A stretch of 64,000 bases of DNA, from NCBI GenBank assembly GCA_910591455.2, contig OU342815.1:21473519-21537518 (forward strand). Direction: 5' to 3'. Below the pieces are notes generated by a model that saw nothing but the letters and a program-made list of their open reading frames with translations, made no database searches and was not told where the DNA came from. Positions 46,502 to 57,991 of this stretch are shown piece by piece. The first letter of the stretch is position 1; each line of letters starts with the position of its first letter. A program made the translations under genes and the position numbers. The DNA comes from Pholis gunnellus (lineage: Eukaryota > Chordata > Actinopteri > Perciformes > Pholidae).

Positions 46502-47695
46502 CTACAGCATGTTGGTCTCACATGAGCCAGGCTGCAGTATCTTAAGAGTAACAATGAGCCTGATGGATTTTCTAAACCAGGGGTAGAAAAAGGCATAGAT
46601 CACAGGGTTGAGACAGGAGTTAAAATTGAACAGACATATTACAAAGGTAGCAGTTGAGGCATCGATCAAGGTGCCTGTGAGTGAAACACAATAATATGGA
46701 CAGAGGCACACTAGAAACACGACAACAACAACACCAAGAGTCCTGGCTGCTTTCAATTCAGATTTGTTAGCAGTTACACTCACTGAACACTTGAGAGAGA
46801 AAGCTGCAGTATGAGACCGCATGGCACGAGCATGAGACACAGCCACCACAAATACTCTCATGTACAGAACTATGATGACAGTGACAGGACCAATAAAAGT
46901 AAAAAAAAGATCTGCAAGTCCAGCAATGTAGTTAATGACAAATACACACTCTCCAAAGCAGGAATTATACCTGCCTGGTTGTTCCAGGTTATCCTTCAGC
47001 AGCAGACTGTCAAGGAAAACAGAACATATCCAACACAGACAAACACAGATCTTAACTCTTTTTTGTGTAACTTTGTTGGGATAATGTAGAGGATCACAAA
47101 TAGCCACATATCGGTCAACTGATATGAGCACCATGGTTCCTACTGAGGTAGCGGTAATGATGAATCCTAGATAATGATACAGAGTACACATGAGGTCACC
47201 GAAGGACCAGCAGCCTTCTATGACCACAATCTGAAAGCACATGATGAAGCCAACGAAGAAATCTGAGACAGCCAGAGAGAGGAGGAGGAGGTTTGTAGGT
47301 GTGTGGAGCTGCCTGAAGAGATAAGAGAACATGCTTATCATTATGGGTAGTCAATTCATATGGTATATATATATTATATTATATAAAGAGATAAAAGCAT
47401 TGACTGAAACACAAAAACACATTTCCTTTACAGTCTGAGATCTGATTTTTTTTTCTGTTCCATTAACCATTCATTTATTGTACAGTTAATCAGTTTTATA
47501 AATTGATAAAATATTTGAATACTTGAAGTGGGAGATGGAGATGATGACGAGCAGGTTGAGAGTCACAGTGAGCAGAGAGATGGAGGTCAGTAAAATGTAA
47601 GTGAGCATAGATACAGAGTGAGGACGCATGTCCTTCCTGCAGGAGGAGTTGAGGAGTTCTGGAAAGCAAAGTTCGGCTTCTTCAAGGCTTTTCAT
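46502..47695 (-). CDS. Trace amine-associated receptor A (two exons, 327 aa)
   Basis: Class A GPCR of the teleost TAAR family, an olfactory amine receptor coupling through G proteins. Exon 1: 47,523-47,695. Exon 2: 46,502-47,312. The donor TTCAA|GTATTC and acceptor CTCTTCAG|GCAG join in phase 2 to give ISHFKQLHTPTN, the usual fish TAAR intron position. The start is the ATG before KSLEEAELCFPELLNSSC, the typical TAAR N-terminus, with a sequon at Asn16. An in-frame upstream ATG exists but adds non-family sequence. Seven transmembrane segments, DRY at 124-126, and the TAAR fingerprint NSCLNPVIYAFFYPWF in TM7. Position 3.32 is Gly107 instead of Asp, whereas Asp192 sits at 5.42, eight residues before the TM5 proline. 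This is the pattern of class III fish TAARs. Its exon 2 is more diverged from B and C than they are from each other. Confidence 0.9.
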
Positions 47696-48186
47696 TGTTA
47701 GAAAGAGGAGACAAGATGCTGCTGTGCTCGTCATACAACTGATTAATCTCTGTTCTTCCTCCACATCCCTCCTTGCTCTTTTACTCTTGGGACAACCTTT
47801 TGTTAGTGGGAGTCTAAACTTCTCCCTTACTGTTTCATCTACCTTCATTGGGCTTTTTCCGTATTTCACCTCCCCTCCTCTTTTTAACTTTTATTTTCTA
47901 AAAAATTACAATATCCATCATGCTCTGTATCGTGGCACAGCAAGGCACATCACAACCTAGCCAGAGTTGCCTTTTTAGGACAGTTGTGACCAGGACAAGA
48001 AGAAGAGAGAGCCGGCCGGCGCAGACCGCACGTCGTGTGGAGCTGTTTCCCTGCGAAAGTGTTCGTTGAGTTGTAGATCCACTCGAAAAGTTTTCAAATG
48101 CTATGGTGTCCTCAGGTTAGCCTAGCATAGCTCCAAACCCAGCCATAAAATGTGCAACGCTTCTCCGATGCTGTCAGCAAGAAATA

Positions 48187-48790
48187 CCATCCATCCATCC
48201 ATCCTTTTTCCTCCGCTTATCTGGGGTTAGGGTCGCGGTGGCAGCAGGCCAAGCAGGCTGACCCAGACTTCCCTCTCGCCCGCAACATTTTCCAGCTCAT
48301 ACTGGGGGATCCCGAGGCGTTCCCAGGCCAGCTGGGAGATATAATCCCTCCAGCGTGTTCTGGGTCTTCCCCGGGGTCTCCACCCAGTTGGACGTACCTG
48401 GAAAACCTCCAGTGGGAGGCGTCCAGGAGGCATCCTAATTAGATGCCCGAACCACCTCAGCTGACTCCTTTCAACACGAAGGAGTAGCGGATCGACTCCA
48501 AGTTCCCTCCTGATGTCCGAGCTCCTTACCCTATCTCTAAGGCTAAGAAATGCCACCCTACGGAGGAAACTCATTTCGGCCGCTTGCACCCGCTACCTTG
48601 TCCTTTCGGTCACGACCCAGAGTTCGTGACCAGAGGTGAGGGTAGGAACGTAGACGGCGCCTCTCACCTTGGGCAACTCCAGAAAAGGACTACTGCCCCG
48701 GACAACGTTGCTCCCAGGATCACTGAGCCACTCTAACTCCTCCACCACGTTAAGGTGGCGATTCGCGGAAGAGCAAAAAATACCGTTCAT
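48187..48790 (-). mobile_element. LINE 3' fragment (I/Nimb-like), unit A
   Basis: The minus-strand frame encodes the ORF2 C-terminus, with RVQAAEMSFLRRVAFLSLRD, RWFGHLIRMPPGRLP and RPRGRPRTRWRDYISQLAW. It ends in GGATGGATGGATGG microsatellite repeats, the usual 3' tail of this fish LINE. An in-frame TAG near 48,590 breaks the frame; the copy in unit B (55,241-55,846) reads through. The 5' part is absent. The reverse transcriptase at the right edge of the window looks like the upstream portion of the same family. Confidence 0.8.
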
Positions 48791-49708
48791 ACAAATCCTT
48801 TTCCTGGCTGAGTCGGGGCTGCCAGCTGTGGCGTTGACTGACCATTTCTTACCATGTCCAGCTTTTCCTGAAATGTCTTTCTTGAGAAAGATTTTGTCAG
48901 TAACTCCGCCACTAAATCCGTTTCTCCTCCTTATTCAGCCATTGAGTGTTGAAAAAACAAAGCTAGGTAAAAAAATAAATAAACTACACCAATCAAAACC
49001 CTAAAATTTTTATAATTTCTTCCATATCTTTCAATTTGAACTCTTACTCCTCCAACTAAGCTCTGCTGGCAAGTTAAGTTTCGTTTCACAATAGTCACGT
49101 GCTCGCCCACTGACCACACACTGCACACCACTGCAGCGCTGCTCCTGCAAACAGAGCTGCACGGAATGCTGACGTAGTTGTAGGCCAGCAGGCCGCTCTG
49201 GCGTGTCAAAGAATGTCAAACTAAAGATCTGATTGGTTGAACACTTTGACAATCAACAATATCGTCCCCATTCACTTAAACTGCACATGGAGGCACTTGT
49301 GAGTCTGCAGGCCTCGGGCCTCTCTTCTTACCCAGAGACACAGAGGTGAAATCTGATTGGATAAAAGCTCTACTTAAAACAAGCTGCACTGGAAGCAGAG
49401 CAACTGAGGAAGACAGTAGCTGTGCAATGAGAAAATAGGATGATGGGAAACATATTTTTATAAATTATAATACATATAAGAAAAAATTAAATGTATTTAA
49501 GAAAAAATATTATATTATAAAATAGCTATAACTTTGTGATTCTGTTCAGGCCAGCAGAGAAGGCTTTGCAGGCCCTGACGGCCCGCCACTGCCGTTGATG
49601 ATGAAGCATCCCGTCATGCTGGCGTCCAAATGAGGTTATTAGAAGTTGGTTCAACTGTAGTAGGACAGCACTGAAGGCCCAGGTATAAACTACATGGCCC
49701 GCCACTGA
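48791..49708. mobile_element. Unclassified transposon-derived spacer, unit A
   Basis: No coding potential. Two GGCCCGCCACTG motifs (near 49,579 and 49,698) look like the end of hAT-type elements (CAGTGGCGGGCC on the minus strand). The corresponding opposite ends are not clear. Repeated almost base for base at 55,847-56,764. Confidence 0.45.
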
Positions 49709-50530
49709 TACGGCACATACACCAATGTCATCAACAAACTACAATACATCCAGAACTCAGCTGCCCGTCTGCTCTCCCACTCCTGCACCAGAGATCATAT
49801 CACCTCAGTCCTTCAAAACTACTACTAGTTTGGGCGACTGTGGCAGAGTGGAGAGCAGGGCCATCTTTCAATCAGAGGGTTGCATTTCAAGCCTCGGCTC
49901 TGGCGCCACTGGTTGCATGTCTTTGTGTCCTTGAGCAAGACACTTAACCCCAAAATTGCTCCCGTAGCTGTGCCTACGGTTTGATAGCATCTGAATTGTA
50001 AGTCGCTTTGGATAAAAGCGTCAGCTAAATGACTGTACTCTAATGTACTAGCTCCCAATACAGCAAACAATCCAGTTCAACATGCTTCTCATTACATACA
50101 AAGCCCTTCACAACCTAGGCCCTTCATTCCTTTCAGATATCCTTCACCGACACACTCCCACTCGCAACATCAGATCCACCGACGGCAACCTCCTTACCCC
50201 CCCCTACTCTGTCAATGCATCGGACCAGGGGGGGACAGGGCCTCCTCCATTGCTACACCTCCCTCTGGAACTCTTTTCACCATCACCTCAGACATTATTC
50301 AACCCTCGTCAAAACTTCAATTAAATTACATTTTTTCAATTACATTTTTAAATCTGCTTCTAACCTGTGATGCTAGTTATGTATGTTTTTGTTCAGTTTA
50401 TTACTGTTATAATGTAATTTCTCTGACTTTTTTATATTGTTATTGCTTTTATTGTTTCTGTCTTTACTATGTAGAGTGCCTTTGAGTACCTTTTAAAGCG
50501 CTATACAAATATAATATATTATTATTATAT
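49709..50530 (+). mobile_element. L2-type LINE 3' end with nested SINE, unit A
   Basis: The reading frame NKLQYIQNSAARLLSHSC is interrupted by a SINE and resumes with LPIQQTIQFNMLLITYKALH, NLGPSFLSDIL, the L2 ORF2 C-terminus (a TAG replaces the usual Trp codon before LPIQ). The 3' end carries the L2 tail GCCTTTGAGTACC then AAAGCGCTATACAAATATAA and ATT repeats. It is 5'-truncated and inactive. Confidence 0.85.
49829..50045 (+). mobile_element. tRNA-derived SINE nested in the L2 LINE, unit A
   Basis: 217-bp insert flanked by TACTAG direct repeats (49,823-49,828 and 50,046-50,051). The 5' part holds an A-box-like TGGCAGAGTGG and a degenerate B-box-like GGGTTGCATTTCAAGCC. The 3' part, GTCGCTTTGGATAAAAGCGTC then AGCTAAATGACTG, is the conserved tail of fish HpaI-like SINEs, which they share with L2-type LINEs. 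The same insertion is in unit B. Confidence 0.8.
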
Positions 50531-52388
50531 TTCTATAGTTCAGCAAACTAAAGCACAAAGCCTAAAAATATATAGAAGGCGTATATAATTTTAGTAAATT
50601 ATTTTTATACACATTGACAAAGTGACAGAGAAAAGGACCAGCAGTGAAAACAGAGATTGAGAGAAAACAGAAGTGTGAATTTGCTTTTACTTGAAAACTA
50701 TTTGAAAACATAGTCAACATTCATTTCAGCCTCTTCTGTATTAAACCTCTTGTTATCCAATTCATGCTCTTCAAACATCTTAAATGCACATATTTAGATC
50801 TGGGGGCCCCCAAAGCCCCCTTGTAAACTCAGTTTTTGGACCTCTGTATTTCTGTGTGCAAACACAGCGTTAAAGAGATTTGAGCTCGGGTTTATTGTCT
50901 CACCAATTGTATAACATACATAAATAGCTTCTTGTGAGAACCACACAAACTTAATTGCAAATCTGACTGATATTTGTGTCGAGCGAGGACTGTTCAAATG
51001 TGTTACGTCAACTAAGGCAAAGTTGGTAGCCTTCTAGTCTGCAGGACAAAGGAGAGCAAAGATGACAAAACTGCACTTAAAATGAAGAGATGTGCAGATT
51101 AGAGTATGACAGGGATAGAGAGACAGAGTTAATGTTTCTGTGTGTTTCTGTGACAGAGGGAGGGGGAGGCAGGCTGTGTGTGAGTGTTGCATAACACTAT
51201 CTTCAATAGACATTACATGGGTGCGTGTCTTTAGTCATAATGCATAAGACTTTAAGGCAATCAGTATTACTTTGTTCTTTCCTGATTTCAGAAGTTGTCA
51301 GGATTTAAAAACTTGCATTTTAAGTAAACATTACTATTGTTTGTAACACTGCAGGCCAACATTTGAATGCATGTACCATCATCCGGTGGCCAAAACATTT
51401 ACAGCTTATTTTCTTCAGCATTAACTGTTGAGGTGTCCCTCATTGAAAAATGTGTCTTTCGAGCCTGTAAAGCAGTTTTATTTTTACCTGCTGATTATAT
51501 ACTCACTTTACAACCTGTCATACTTAACAGTGAAACCAAGCAAACACAATTACACTTGTTCCTTTACATTACATACCTGCAAGTCAGCCACTTCAATCTT
51601 TACATTGTTCTAAGTTTGGCTGAGTCATCTTGTTAACTTTAATATTGAACTAGTGATGTGTCCACTGCATACTATCTCTGTCCATTCGGAGGGCAGGGTT
51701 CTAAATTTAGTTCATTTCTGTGTTTGGGATCCCCAAAAGAATACAGAGTGGTTATGGCTCAATGTTTACATTTTGGTTGTCCTTTAACAGCGGCAGAAGA
51801 AAAAATTATAAATATTTAGTGAGTTATTTTCAGAGTCAAGGTACATTGGAGTGATTTTGTAAACTTGCGTAAGAGAGAACTGATTTCATTTCACCTCACA
51901 CTGTATGGGCTAACCAAACTGAGGAAAAGTAGGTAGAGGTGCTGAACACAGTTTCACAACCTGAAAGAGATAATTAATAAAAGGTTTGACAAATTAAAAC
52001 ATTTTTGCAGACCATTTGTAAAATATGTGAAAGACCACATGACATGATGCTGACAGTCTCCTTTTTCTAAACAGTAGAGAGAGATGCATTAAAGTCACGC
52101 AGTATAACTAAAGACCTGTTAGATCCAAGAAAGTTCAAAAAATTCTTCAACTTATTTGTTATACGTTGGCCTTACAGGAGTCAGGCAACACATTTTCTAG
52201 AGTAGAGTAGTCATAGATTTCATTGTTGCATTGAAACAGTACACATTGTAAAGACACATATACGATCTGCATGTAATAGTGTTCATACAGAGGTCACTGT
52301 ACCAAGACTTTTACATCTGTTACTAAATTCTCACCACCATGACCAAGTACATTGTTCTGTCTTATTTCAGCCACCATGCAGTGTTTCT

Positions 52389-53530
52389 CTACAGCATGTT
52401 GGTCTCACATGAGCCAGGCTGCAGTATCTTAAGAGTAACAATGAGCCTGATGGATTTTCTAAACCAGGGGTAGAAAAAGGCATAGATCACAGGGTTGAGA
52501 CAGGAGTTAAAATAGAACAGACTTATTACAAAGGCAGCAGATGAGGCATCGATCAAGGTGTCCTGGCCTGTGAGTGCAACACAATAATATGGACAGAGAC
52601 ACACTAGAAACACAACAACAACAACACCAAGAGTCCTGGCTGCTTTCAATTCAGATTTTTTAGCAGTTACACTCACTGAACTCTTGAGAGAGAAAGCTGC
52701 AGTATGAGACCGCATGGCACGAGCCTGAGACACAGCCACCACAAATACTCTCATGTACAGAACTATGATGACAGTGACAGGACCAATAAAGGATAAAAAA
52801 AGATCTGCAAGTCCAGCAATGTAGTCAATGACAATGACACACTCTCCAAAGCAGGAATTATACCTGCCTGGTTGTTCCAGGTTATCCTTCAGCAGCAGAC
52901 TCTGAAGGAAAGCAGAACATATCCAACACAGACAAACACAGATCTTAACTCTTTTTTGTGTGACTTTGTTGGGATAATGTAGAGGATCACAAATAGCCAC
53001 ATATCGGTCAACTGATATGAGCACCATGGTTCCTACTGAGGCTGAGGTGATAATATAGGCCAGAACAGAATACAGAATACAAATGAGGTCACCGAGCAAC
53101 CAGCAGCCGTCTATGAGCACAATTTCAAAGCACATGAGGAAGCCAACGAAGAAATCTGAGACAGCCAGAGAGAGGAGGAGGAGGTTGGTGGGTGTGTGGA
53201 GCTGCCTGAAGAAATCAGAGAACAAAAGTCACAAATTGTTATATTCAGAGATAAAATCAATGACTGAAACACTGTCTGAGATTTTGTTTCGTTCTGTTCC
53301 ATTAACCATTTCTTGTACAGTTACCAGTTTTTGTAAATTGATAAAACATATGAATACTTGAAGTGGGAGATGGAGATGATGACGAGCAGGTTGAGAGTCA
53401 CAGTGAGCAGAGAGATGGGCGACAGAAAAATGTAAGTGAGCATAGATACAGAGTGAGGACGCATGTCCTTCCTGCAGGAGGAGTTGAGGAGTTCTGGAAA
53501 GCAAAGTTCGGCTTCTTCAAGGCTTTTCAT
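52389..53530 (-). CDS. Trace amine-associated receptor B (two exons, 329 aa)
   Basis: Same family and architecture as TAAR-A. Exon 1: 53,358-53,530. Exon 2: 52,389-53,205. Phase-2 junction gives SHFKQLHTPTN. Exon 2 is two codons longer than in A (Gln-Asp inserted in the loop before TM7, LTGQDTLIDAS). DRY, NSCLNPVIYAFFYPWF and Asp at 5.42 (ADLFLSFIGP) are present, and position 3.32 is Ala. The TM2-TM3 region (FLMCFEIVLIDGCWLLGDLI) differs from A, so ligand preference may differ. The intron is short (152 bp) and unlike those of A and C, while sequence upstream of exon 1 is nearly identical to A. It is a mosaic gene with an intact reading frame. Confidence 0.9.
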
Positions 53531-53763
53531 TGTCAGAAAGAGGAGACAAGATGCTGCTGTGCTCGTCATACAACTGATTAATCTCTGTTCTTCCTCCACA
53601 TCCCTCCTTGCTCTTTAACTCTTGGGACAACCTTTTGTTAGTGGGAGTCTAAACTTCTCCCTTACTGTTTCATCTACCTTCATTGGGCTTTTTCCGTATT
53701 TCACCTCCCCTCCTCTTTTTAACTTTTATTTTCTAAAAAATTACAATATCCATCATGCTCTGT

Positions 53764-53771
53764 ATCGTGGC
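53764..53771 (+). other. hAT target-site duplication, left
   Basis: ATCGTGGC, repeated perfectly at 54,982-54,989. It occurs once at the orthologous empty site in unit A (near 47,930). Confidence 0.95.
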
Positions 53772-54981
53772 TAGGGATGGGTATCGTTTGGGTTTTTTCC
53801 GATACCGGTGCTAAAACGATACTTTTAAAACGATACCGGTGCCTAAACGGTGCCTGAACCGATACTTTTTTTATTGCCAAGTCAAATTTAACAATATATT
53901 TAACTGTTTAAAGTATACTATACATATTAGTGCTGGGCAACGATTACAATTTTTAATCGCGTGGAATTTTTGCGATTAATCTCATTGTTATGGCAAAGTT
54001 CAATAATTAATTCAAAGGTAGTGTATTGTGCACTTTTATTTTAAAAGTACTGCTATATGAACAAAAGTGCAATAACATTTGGTTTGCAAACACTTTAAAC
54101 AAATAAGGTTCTTTTTAACAGCAGTATTCCCTTTACACAGTAGCAGTTATATCTCTTCACTATCTGTGCTCAGTGTGTGACTTCATGTGAAACGTTCCAC
54201 TGCTGTGCAACAGGAATACAATGTTTCAGCACGTTTCATCTAAATGTGTGTCGTCTTCATGACAGAGCATGTGAATGCAGCTCTACTGTTCATCAATATA
54301 ATGCTGTAACTCAGAGGTGATGATGGTTACCCAGCGATCAAAGAATAAAGACACACTTACGCACAATGTAGGTGTATTTTCCCTTTAACTCACGAGATGC
54401 AGGTAGCATGTTTTATACTTAATGTGAATTTAATTCATACTTTGTTGGCATCTTATTCTGAAAATCGGATGTTCCTCTGAAGAAACCGGATGTTGTCTCA
54501 CGTTAAATCTTTCCGCTAACTTTCAAAGTCCTTCGCTCGCTCCCGATCTGTGCCGTTTGAATGCGTTTACCGTGAATTTCAGCGTATAGGTCACTAACAT
54601 CTAAGTGTCTGCTGAGTTGACCACGGAGACCTGAGTGTCTGCTAACTTTACCGCAGCGATGTCCAGTAGTCTCCATTCCTCCACCGCTGCCAGTGAGCAA
54701 TGAACTTTCAAAATAAAAACAGACACACTTTTGACCGTTTACCTTTCGGCATTTTCTCTGTTAAAAGGTTGATGGCTAGCTAGCTGCTGTAGCTATACAA
54801 ACGGTAGCTATCGTTACCTGCTGCCAGGACGGAGTCATCAGAGTAGTGTTAAAAAAAAGTATTTCAATCGGCTCAGGCACCGAAAAGAAGCACCGAAATC
54901 TGCGTTGCGTTTCGGTCCGGTAGGTATCGGTCGTATAAGTACCGGTTCCATATTGGCACCGGGTTTCGGTACCCAACCCTA
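53772..54981. mobile_element. Non-autonomous hAT element in unit B (1,210 bp)
   Basis: Terminal inverted repeats TAGGGATGGGTATCG (left) and TAGGGTTGGGTACCG (right end, reverse strand) match at 13 of 15 positions. The 8-bp target duplication ATCGTGGC is diagnostic of the hAT superfamily. Subterminal regions are rich in CGATACCGG/ACCGGT motifs, plausible transposase-binding repeats. There is no transposase frame. A second element's end (TAGTGCTGGGCAACGATTAC, about 53,931) lies inside, so the element may itself be composite. Exact excision of this segment restores the unit A sequence. Confidence 0.93.
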
Positions 54982-55240
54982 ATCGTGGCACAGCAAGGCA
55001 CATCACAACCTAGCCAGAGTTGCCTTTTTAGGACAGTTGTGACCAGGACAAGAAGAAGAGAGAGCCGGCCGGCGCAGACCGCACGTCGTGTGGAGCTGTT
55101 TCCCTGCGAAAGTGTTCGTTGAGTTGTAGATCCACTCGAAAAGTTTTCAAATGCTATGGTGTCCTCAGGTTAGCCTAGCATAGCTCCAAACCCAGCCATA
55201 AAATGTGCAACGCTTCTCCGATGCTGTCAGCAAGAAATAC

Positions 55241-55846
55241 CATCCATCCATCCATCCTTTTTCCTCCGCTTATCTGGGGTTAGGGTCGCGGTGGCAGCAG
55301 GCCAAGCAGGCTGACCCAGACTTCCCTCTCGCCCGCAACATTTTCCAGCTCATACTGGGGGATCCCGAGGCGTTCCCAGGCCAGCTGGGAGATATAATCC
55401 CTCCAGCGTGTTCTGGGTCTTCCCCGGGGTCTCCACCCAGTTGGACGTACCTGGAAAACCTCCAGTGGGAGGCAACCAGGAGGCATCCTAATTAGATGCC
55501 CGAACCACCTCAGCTGACTCCTTTCAACACGAAGGAGTAGCGGATCGACTCCAAGTTCCCTCCTGATGTCCGAGCTCCTTACCCTATCTCTAAGGCTAAG
55601 AAATGCCACCCTACGGAGGAAACTCATTTCGGCCGCTTGCACCCGCGGCAAGCGTGTCCTTTCGGTCACGACCCAGAGTTCGTGACCAGAGGTGAGGGTA
55701 GGAACGTAGACGGCGCCTCTCACCTTGGGCAACTCCAGAAAAGGACTACTGCCCCGGACAACGTTGCTCCCAGGATCACTGAGCCACTCTAACTCCTCCA
55801 CCACGTTAAGGTGGCGATTCGCGGAAGAGCAAAAAATACCGTTCAT
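55241..55846 (-). mobile_element. LINE 3' fragment (I/Nimb-like), unit B
   Basis: Duplicate of 48,187-48,790. Here the frame is open for 188 codons through VTERTRLPRVQAAEMSFLRR because GGCAAGCGTG replaces TACCTTG of unit A. The N-terminal third (before PTLTSGHELW) no longer resembles the family. It ends in the CCATCC (plus-strand) 3' microsatellite at 55,241. Not functional. Confidence 0.8.
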
Positions 55847-56764
55847 ACAAATCCTTTTCCTGGCTGAGTCGGGGCTGCCAGCTGTGGCGTTGACTGACCA
55901 TTTCTTACCATGTCCAGCTTTTCCTGAAATGTCTTTCTTGAGAAAGATTTTGTCAGAAACTCCGCCACTAAATCCGTTTCTCCTCCTTATTCAGCCATTG
56001 AGTGTTGAAAAAACAAAGCTAGGTAAAAAAATAAATAAACTACACCAATCAAAACCCTAAAATTTTTATAATTTCTTCCATATCTTTCAATTTGAACTCT
56101 TACTCCTCCAACTAAGCTCTGCTGGCAAGTTAAGTTTCGTTTCACAATAGTCACGTGCTCGCCCACTGACCACACACTGCACACCACTGCAGCGCTGCTC
56201 CTGCAAACAGAGCTGCACGTAATGCTGACGTAGTTGTAGGCCAGCAGGCCGCTCTGGCGTGTCAAAGAATGTCAAACTAAAGATCTGATTGGTTGAACAC
56301 TTTGACAATCAACAATATCGTCCCCATTCACTTAAACTGCACATGGAGGCACTTGTGAGTCTGCAGGCCTCGGGCCTCTCTTCTTACCCAGAGACACAGA
56401 GGTGAAATCTGATTGGATAAAAGCTCTACTTAAAACAAGCTGCACTGGAAGCAGAGCAACTGAGGAAGACAGTAGCTGTGCAATGAGAAAATAGGATGAT
56501 GGGAAACATATTTTTATAAATTATAATACATATAAGAAAAAATTAAATGTATTTAAGAAAAAATATTATATTATAAAATAGCTATAACTTTGTGATTCTG
56601 TTCAGGCCAGCAGAGAAGGCTTTGCAGGCCCTGACGGCCCGCCACTGCCGTTGATGATGAAGCATCCCGTCATGCTGGCGTCCAAATGAGGTTATTAGAA
56701 GTTGGTTCAACTGTAGTAGGACAGCACTGAAGGCCCAGGTATAAACTACATGGCCCGCCACTGA
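55847..56764. mobile_element. Unclassified transposon-derived spacer, unit B
   Basis: Near-identical duplicate of 48,791-49,708. Differences seen include AGAAACTCC for AGTAACTCC and CACGTAATG for CACGGAATG. Nothing coding. Confidence 0.45.
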
Positions 56765-57586
56765 TACGGCACATACACCAATGTCATCAACAAACTACAA
56801 TACATCCAGAACTCAGCTGCCCGTCTGCTCTCCCACTCCTGCACCAGAGATCATATCACCTCAGTCCTTCAAAACTACTACTAGTTTGGGCGACTGTGGC
56901 AGAGTGGAGAGCAGGGCCATCTTTCAATCAGAGGGTTGCATTTCAAGCCTCGGCTCTGGCGCCACTGGTTGCATGTCTTTGTGTCCTTGAGCAAGACACT
57001 TAACCCCAAAATTGCTCCCGTAGCTGTGCCTACGGTTTGATAGCATCTGAATTGTAAGTCGCTTTGGATAAAAGCGTCAGCTAAATGACTGTACTCTAAT
57101 GTACTAGCTCCCAATACAGCAAACAATCCAGTTCAACATGCTTCTCATTACATACAAAGCCCTTCACAACCTAGGCCCTTCATTCCTTTCAGATATCCTT
57201 CACCGACACACTCCCACTCGCAACATCAGATCCACCGACGGCAACCTCCTTACCCCCCCCTACTCTGTCAATGCATCGGACCAGGGGGGGACAGGGCCTC
57301 CTCCATTGCTACACCTCCCTCTGGAACTCTTTTCACCATCACCTCAGACATTATTCAACCCTCGTCAAAACTTCAATTAAATTACATTTTTTCAATTACA
57401 TTTTTAAATCTGCTTCTAACCTGTGATGCTAGTTATGTATGTTTTTGTTCAGTTTATTACTGTTATAATGTAATTTCTCTGACTTTTTTATATTGTTATT
57501 GCTTTTATTGTTTCTGTCTTTACTATGTAGAGTGCCTTTGAGTACCTTTTAAAGCGCTATACAAATATAATATATTATTATTATAT
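56765..57586 (+). mobile_element. L2-type LINE 3' end with nested SINE, unit B
   Basis: Duplicate of 49,709-50,530 at +7,056, with the same SINE insertion and the same TAG replacing Trp. It therefore duplicated after both insertions. Confidence 0.85.
56885..57101 (+). mobile_element. tRNA-derived SINE nested in the L2 LINE, unit B
   Basis: Same insertion as 49,829-50,045, flanked by the same TACTAG repeats. Confidence 0.8.
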
Positions 57587-57991
57587 TTCTATAGTTCAGC
57601 AAACTAAAGCACAAAGCCTAAAAATATATAGAAGGCGTATATAATTTTAGTAAATTATTTTTATACACATTGACAAAGTGACAGAGAAAAGGACCAGCAG
57701 TGAAAACAGAGATTGAGAGAAAACAGAAGTGTGAATTTGCTTTTACTTGAAAACTATTTGAAAACATAGTCAACATTCATTTCAGCCTCTTCTGTATTAA
57801 ACCTCTTGTTATCCAATTCATGCTCTTCAAACATCTTAAATGCACATATTTAGATCTGGGGGCCCCCAAAGCCCCCTTGTAAACTCAGTTTTTGGACCTC
57901 TGTATTTCTGTGTGCAAACACAGCGTTAAAGAGATTTGAGCTCGGGTTTATTGTCTCACCAATTGTATAACATACATAAATAGCTTCTTGT

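Larger units (their letters stand above)
45025..50935. repeat. Tandem array unit A (TAAR-A plus spacer)
   Basis: Begins where sequence similar to 50,936 and 57,992 starts ('AATTGCAAATCTGACTGATA'). It contains the TAAR 3' flank, TAAR-A and a transposon-filled spacer. The offset to unit B is about 5,887 bp around the receptor. The spacer from about 47,930 is almost identical to that at 54,982-57,991. Unit A carries the empty site (ATCGTGGC once, near 47,930) for the hAT element of unit B. Confidence 0.85.
50936..57991. repeat. Tandem array unit B (TAAR-B, hAT insertion, spacer), 7,056-bp period
   Basis: Offset to unit C and to the later spacer is a constant 7,056 bp across the TAAR 3' flank and exon 2. 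Relative to unit A the difference is explained mainly by the 1,210-bp hAT element plus its 8-bp target duplication. Spacer A/B and exon 2 of B/C differ at only a handful of positions, pointing to a very recent duplication or to conversion. Confidence 0.85.

Noticed and set aside
48669..49004. 111-codon plus-strand frame (and its copy at 55,725)
   Set aside because: It is antisense to the LINE 3' fragment and then runs into unassigned transposon DNA. No family.
52389..53225. Reading TAAR exon 2 frames as single-exon genes starting at their own ATG (also at 46.5 and 59.4 kb)
   Set aside because: That start would omit TM1. The exon 1 sequence with a matching phase-2 donor upstream and the acceptor before QLHTPTN show a two-exon gene.
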